Assembly (NCBI GenBank): GCA_016938095.1 | Contig: JAFGVG010000182.1 | Coordinates: 1 to 16,129, forward strand | Origin: Bacteroidales bacterium | Lineage (GTDB): Bacteria > Bacteroidota > Bacteroidia > Bacteroidales > UBA10428 | Length of the DNA: 16,129 nucleotides | Reading direction: 5' to 3' | Shown: piece by piece, positions 13,895-16,129 of the stretch | Position numbering within the stretch: position 1 is the first letter of the stretch | How the letters are laid out: the number at the start of each line of letters is the position of its first letter | The notes under the pieces: model-generated | The model's input: the letters and a program-made list of their open reading frames with translations, nothing else | What the model was told of the DNA's origin: nothing | The model's database searches: none | Program-made: the position numbers and the translations under genes

Positions 13895-14380
13895 ATGACG
13901 GTTGCCGAATACAACAAAAGCGTAGACGATTATTCCGACGGCATCTTTCGCTTCATCCTGAAAAATTTCAGGGATGAGGAGAAGGCAAAAGATGTTGTAC
14001 AGGATACCTATGAGAAATTGTGGACTAAAGTGGATGATGTGGCGGCCGAAAAAGCGAAGGCTTACCTGTTTACCACCGCCTATCATACCATGATTGACAT
14101 GATCAGGAAAGACAAACGAATGACCCTGCTCGAAGAAGACCGGCACGATACGCACGCGGAGGCTGGCGCATACATCGGTCTGTCGGAATTGCTCGACGAA
14201 GCAGTGGCAAAATTGCCGGATGACCAGCGCAGCGTGATTATGCTGCGTGATTACGAAGGTTATTCGTACGAAGAAATTGCCGGTATTACCGGTTTATCCG
14301 CTTCGCAGGTAAAGGTTTATATATTCAGGGGACGTATGTTTCTCAAAAATTATATTGGCAGTATCGAAGCAGTGTTATAA
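13895..14380 (+). CDS. ECF-type RNA polymerase sigma factor
   Basis: The 161-residue protein has only regions 2 and 4 of the sigma-70 family. Region 2 covers about 10-75 (FILKNFRDEEKAKDVVQDTYEKLWTKV, then AKAYLFTTAYHTMIDMIRKDKR), for -10 recognition and core binding. Region 4 covers about 103-155 (LDEAVAKLPDDQRSVIMLRDYEGYSYEEIAGITGLSASQVKVYIFRGR), for -35 recognition. The size and the short linker are standard for ECF factors. Its stop is separated by one base from the ATG of the anti-sigma gene, so translation is coupled. A matching promoter upstream suggests autoregulation. Confidence 0.95.
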   Translation: MTVAEYNKSVDDYSDGIFRFILKNFRDEEKAKDVVQDTYEKLWTKVDDVAAEKAKAYLFTTAYHTMIDMIRKDKRMTLLEEDRHDTHAEAGAYIGLSELLDEAVAKLPDDQRSVIMLRDYEGYSYEEIAGITGLSASQVKVYIFRGRMFLKNYIGSIEAVL

Positions 14381-14381
14381 A

Positions 14382-15416
14382 ATGACCATCAACAAAAATA
14401 ACTACGAAGCCTATCTGCTCGATTATATCGAAGGCAATCTGGATCCGCTGCTTACAGCTGAATTAATGGCTTTTTTGGCTGAAAACCCGGCGTACGATCA
14501 GCTGTTGGACCCTACGGAAACAAATAATGCCGTGACAGGTTCACAGGTCTTCGCAGCCAAAAACCAGCTAAAGAAAGATTTGTCAGACCTGCCGGCAGTG
14601 ACTCCTGCTAATTTCGAGGAATTCTGCATTGCTGCCTGCGAAGGCACCTTAAGCAGCAACGATAGCCAACGCCTCAGCAATTACATAGACAACGATCCGG
14701 TTAAGTTAAAAACACTGGCGCTCTACAGAAAAGTAAGGCTGAGCCCCGATCTGTCTGTTATTTACAACCACAAGGGTATTTTGCGAAAACCTGCAGGTAA
14801 AACGCGCCCGTTGGGCCATTTTTATGCCTACGTGGCGGTTGCCGCTTCCATTGTGTTGTTGACTGCACTTTGGATAATAAAACCCCGACAGGAAAAACTT
14901 AGTCCATTGGTGACAGAAAAACCAACCCTTTCCGTTGAGGCGGATCCCGGCCTGAAATCCCCTGTAACCGTTAAAACAGCTGTACCCGCTGAAAAGGATG
15001 TTCCATTGGCGTTATCTGTGCCCGTAAATGATTCGGAGCCGGTAGTCGATGAAACCCATACTTTACCGCGAATTCCTGGAATACAGCGTATCCTGACCCC
15101 GTTACCGGGGAGAATAGTCTCCCTTGCGAATGATAACCCTCCCTTATCTGTTATCCTGCCGGATAAGCCTGAACCCCTGGCTTTACTGTCCGTTTCAGCA
15201 GCAGACGGTTCAGATCCCGTTCAGACCATGAATTTATTTGCCCAGCTGGCTGATAAGATTGATTTTTGGAAAACGGCCGAAACAGCGGTACAGGGGTTTA
15301 ATCACCTCACCGAAGCCCAGGTTTCGATTAACCGCACCATCGATGACGAGGGTAAAACAACGGCTTTGTTACTGGAAACCGAACGCTATTCCTTTTCAGG
15401 TAAAAAATGGAAATAG
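14382..15416 (+). CDS. Single-pass anti-sigma factor, non-zinc type
   Basis: The 344-residue product has a cytoplasmic part of about 145 residues, one membrane helix (about 147-166, YAYVAVAASIVLLTALWII) and a periplasmic part of about 175 residues, rich in Pro, Val and Leu, with no recognised enzyme motif. Cytoplasmic residues 8-42 and 78-115 look like two tandem copies of one helical unit (YEAYLLDYIEGNLDPLL and FEEFCIAACEGTLSSND). This is the kind of anti-sigma unit seen in Bacteroidota, without the His-Cys zinc motif. ATG 14382 is preferred over upstream in-frame starts inside the sigma gene, since it leaves a one-base gap. It should hold the sigma factor inactive until an envelope signal acts. 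The signal and any protease are unknown. Confidence 0.8.
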   Translation: MTINKNNYEAYLLDYIEGNLDPLLTAELMAFLAENPAYDQLLDPTETNNAVTGSQVFAAKNQLKKDLSDLPAVTPANFEEFCIAACEGTLSSNDSQRLSNYIDNDPVKLKTLALYRKVRLSPDLSVIYNHKGILRKPAGKTRPLGHFYAYVAVAASIVLLTALWIIKPRQEKLSPLVTEKPTLSVEADPGLKSPVTVKTAVPAEKDVPLALSVPVNDSEPVVDETHTLPRIPGIQRILTPLPGRIVSLANDNPPLSVILPDKPEPLALLSVSAADGSDPVQTMNLFAQLADKIDFWKTAETAVQGFNHLTEAQVSINRTIDDEGKTTALLLETERYSFSGKKWK

Positions 15417-15418
15417 GC

Positions 15419-15444
15419 TGTAACTATTTGTCGTGGTAAACGTC
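15419..15444 (+). promoter_or_regulatory. Second ECF sigma-type promoter, before the barrel gene
   Basis: TGTAAC (15419-15424), 16 bases, then CGTC (15441-15444) repeats the pattern found at 13846-13871. Both copies are preceded by GC and followed by T after TGTAAC, and both have AAA before CGTC. By eye 19 of 28 positions are identical from GCTGTAACT to CGTC. It lies in the 59-base gap after the anti-sigma gene, with the next ATG at 15476, about 30 bases downstream. Confidence 0.7.
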
Positions 15445-15475
15445 CCACCAACAGATAATCATAAAATATTCGACT

Positions 15476-16129
15476 ATGAAAAAGATATTCACATTGGTGT
15501 TGCTTGGCGTTTTTGCGACTTCCCTGTTTGGACAGGAACTCGACTCGCTGCAAAATATAATGGATAAAAAAGATGCCCCGGCCAGGACACAGGACAGGGT
15601 AGAAATTGAAGATGATGGTGACGGATTTACCCCGATAATTGTGGATGACGACAGCAATGCCGTCAATATCAGGTTGCTCGACAAAGACGTGGTAAAAGTC
15701 ATTGACGATGGCGACACAACTTACGTAAGGTTAGGGAAAAAAGGCGTCATACAGGTTTCCAATCAGCCCGATTCAACTACCATAAGGGTGGGTGATAAAG
15801 AGATACGCGTGGTTGAACGTGCCGATGATACGGATATAATAATTGATGATACCGATGATGACGACTTTGATGATATCGTCAATCCCAGGTTCAGGGGACA
15901 TTGGGCAGGTATGGAATGGGGCATCAACAATTTTCTCGACGATGATTTCTCCATTTCGCGTGAAGGCGACAACCAGTTCCTGGATTTAAATACCGGTCGC
16001 TCCTGGGCGGTTAACCTTAATTTTGCACAGTACAGCATAGGCTTTGGTACGTCGCATGTCGGAATGGTTACCGGTTTGGGGCTGGAATTCAACAATTACT
16101 TTTTCGATCACGACTATTCCATTAAAGAG
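15476..16129 (+). CDS. Exported acidic, probable outer membrane beta-barrel protein, partial at window end
   Basis: The frame is open from ATG 15476 to the window end (218 residues seen). A signal peptide (MKKIFTLVLLGVFATSLFGQ) is followed by an Asp-rich region to about residue 136 (for example DDTDIIIDDTDDDDFDDI, with DDGDTTYVRLG earlier). From about 138 comes FRGHWAGMEWGINNF and strands such as SWAVNLNFAQYSIGF and GMVTGLGLEFNNYFF, which look like the start of an eight- to twelve-stranded barrel. It has its own ECF-type promoter directly upstream and sits behind a sigma/anti-sigma pair, so it is probably a main target of that sigma factor. Function is unknown; the C-terminus is outside the window. 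Confidence 0.75.
   Translation, partial: MKKIFTLVLLGVFATSLFGQELDSLQNIMDKKDAPARTQDRVEIEDDGDGFTPIIVDDDSNAVNIRLLDKDVVKVIDDGDTTYVRLGKKGVIQVSNQPDSTTIRVGDKEIRVVERADDTDIIIDDTDDDDFDDIVNPRFRGHWAGMEWGINNFLDDDFSISREGDNQFLDLNTGRSWAVNLNFAQYSIGFGTSHVGMVTGLGLEFNNYFFDHDYSIKE

Noticed and set aside
15599..15640. A possible EF-hand or thrombospondin-3-like loop in EIEDDGDGFTP.
   Set aside because: The first ligand position is Glu, position 8 is not hydrophobic, and no Glu/Asp falls at position 12, unlike the complete match in the TetR regulator.
15424..16095. Two - strand frames opposite the partial barrel gene.
   Set aside because: The + strand frame has a signal peptide, an upstream promoter and barrel features. 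The - strand products are Ser-rich shadows of its Asp codons.

Overview
The window looks like chromosomal DNA of a Bacteroidota bacterium, probably Bacteroidales or a related order; I cannot name a genus. Three things point there. Two candidate promoters have the Bacteroidota -7 box (TAnnTTTG). The F-type ATP synthase genes run bactofilin, atpZ, a small membrane protein, atpB-E-F-H-A-G, with subunit a carrying an exported N-terminal extension and no beta or epsilon genes. Shine-Dalgarno sites are weak or absent. Every convincing gene lies on the + strand.

Region 1 (1-1033) holds fabH, preceded by what is probably the last codons of plsX, the usual fatty acid and phospholipid synthesis pair. 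Region 2 (1034-1203) is intergenic, with two related hairpin repeats and a promoter-like box. Region 3 (1204-7341) runs from bactofilin through the ATP synthase F0 and F1 genes to atpG. A 13-bp perfect hairpin follows atpE, the gene whose product is needed in many copies. The atpD and atpC genes must lie elsewhere. Region 4 (7342-7682) is non-coding: three small hairpins, an array of nine 8-bp repeats and, right after it, a near-consensus promoter.

Region 5 (7683-13807) is a tight six-gene operon: a TetR-type regulator, an exported LolA-like protein, two FtsX/LolC-type permeases, a LolD-type ATPase and an outer membrane beta-barrel. Together these would supply regulator, inner membrane extraction pump, periplasmic carrier and outer membrane end-point. 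I infer an envelope lipid or lipoprotein trafficking system distinct from housekeeping Lol. The regulator carries a full EF-hand calcium-binding loop between two helices, which is unexpected for this family. This operon is the best candidate for an undescribed system.

Region 6 (13808-16129) is an ECF sigma factor, a coupled single-pass anti-sigma factor and an exported acidic, probable beta-barrel protein cut by the window end. Matching TGTAAC-N16-CGTC promoter sequences lie before the sigma gene and before the barrel gene. This suggests that the sigma factor drives both its own operon and the envelope protein.
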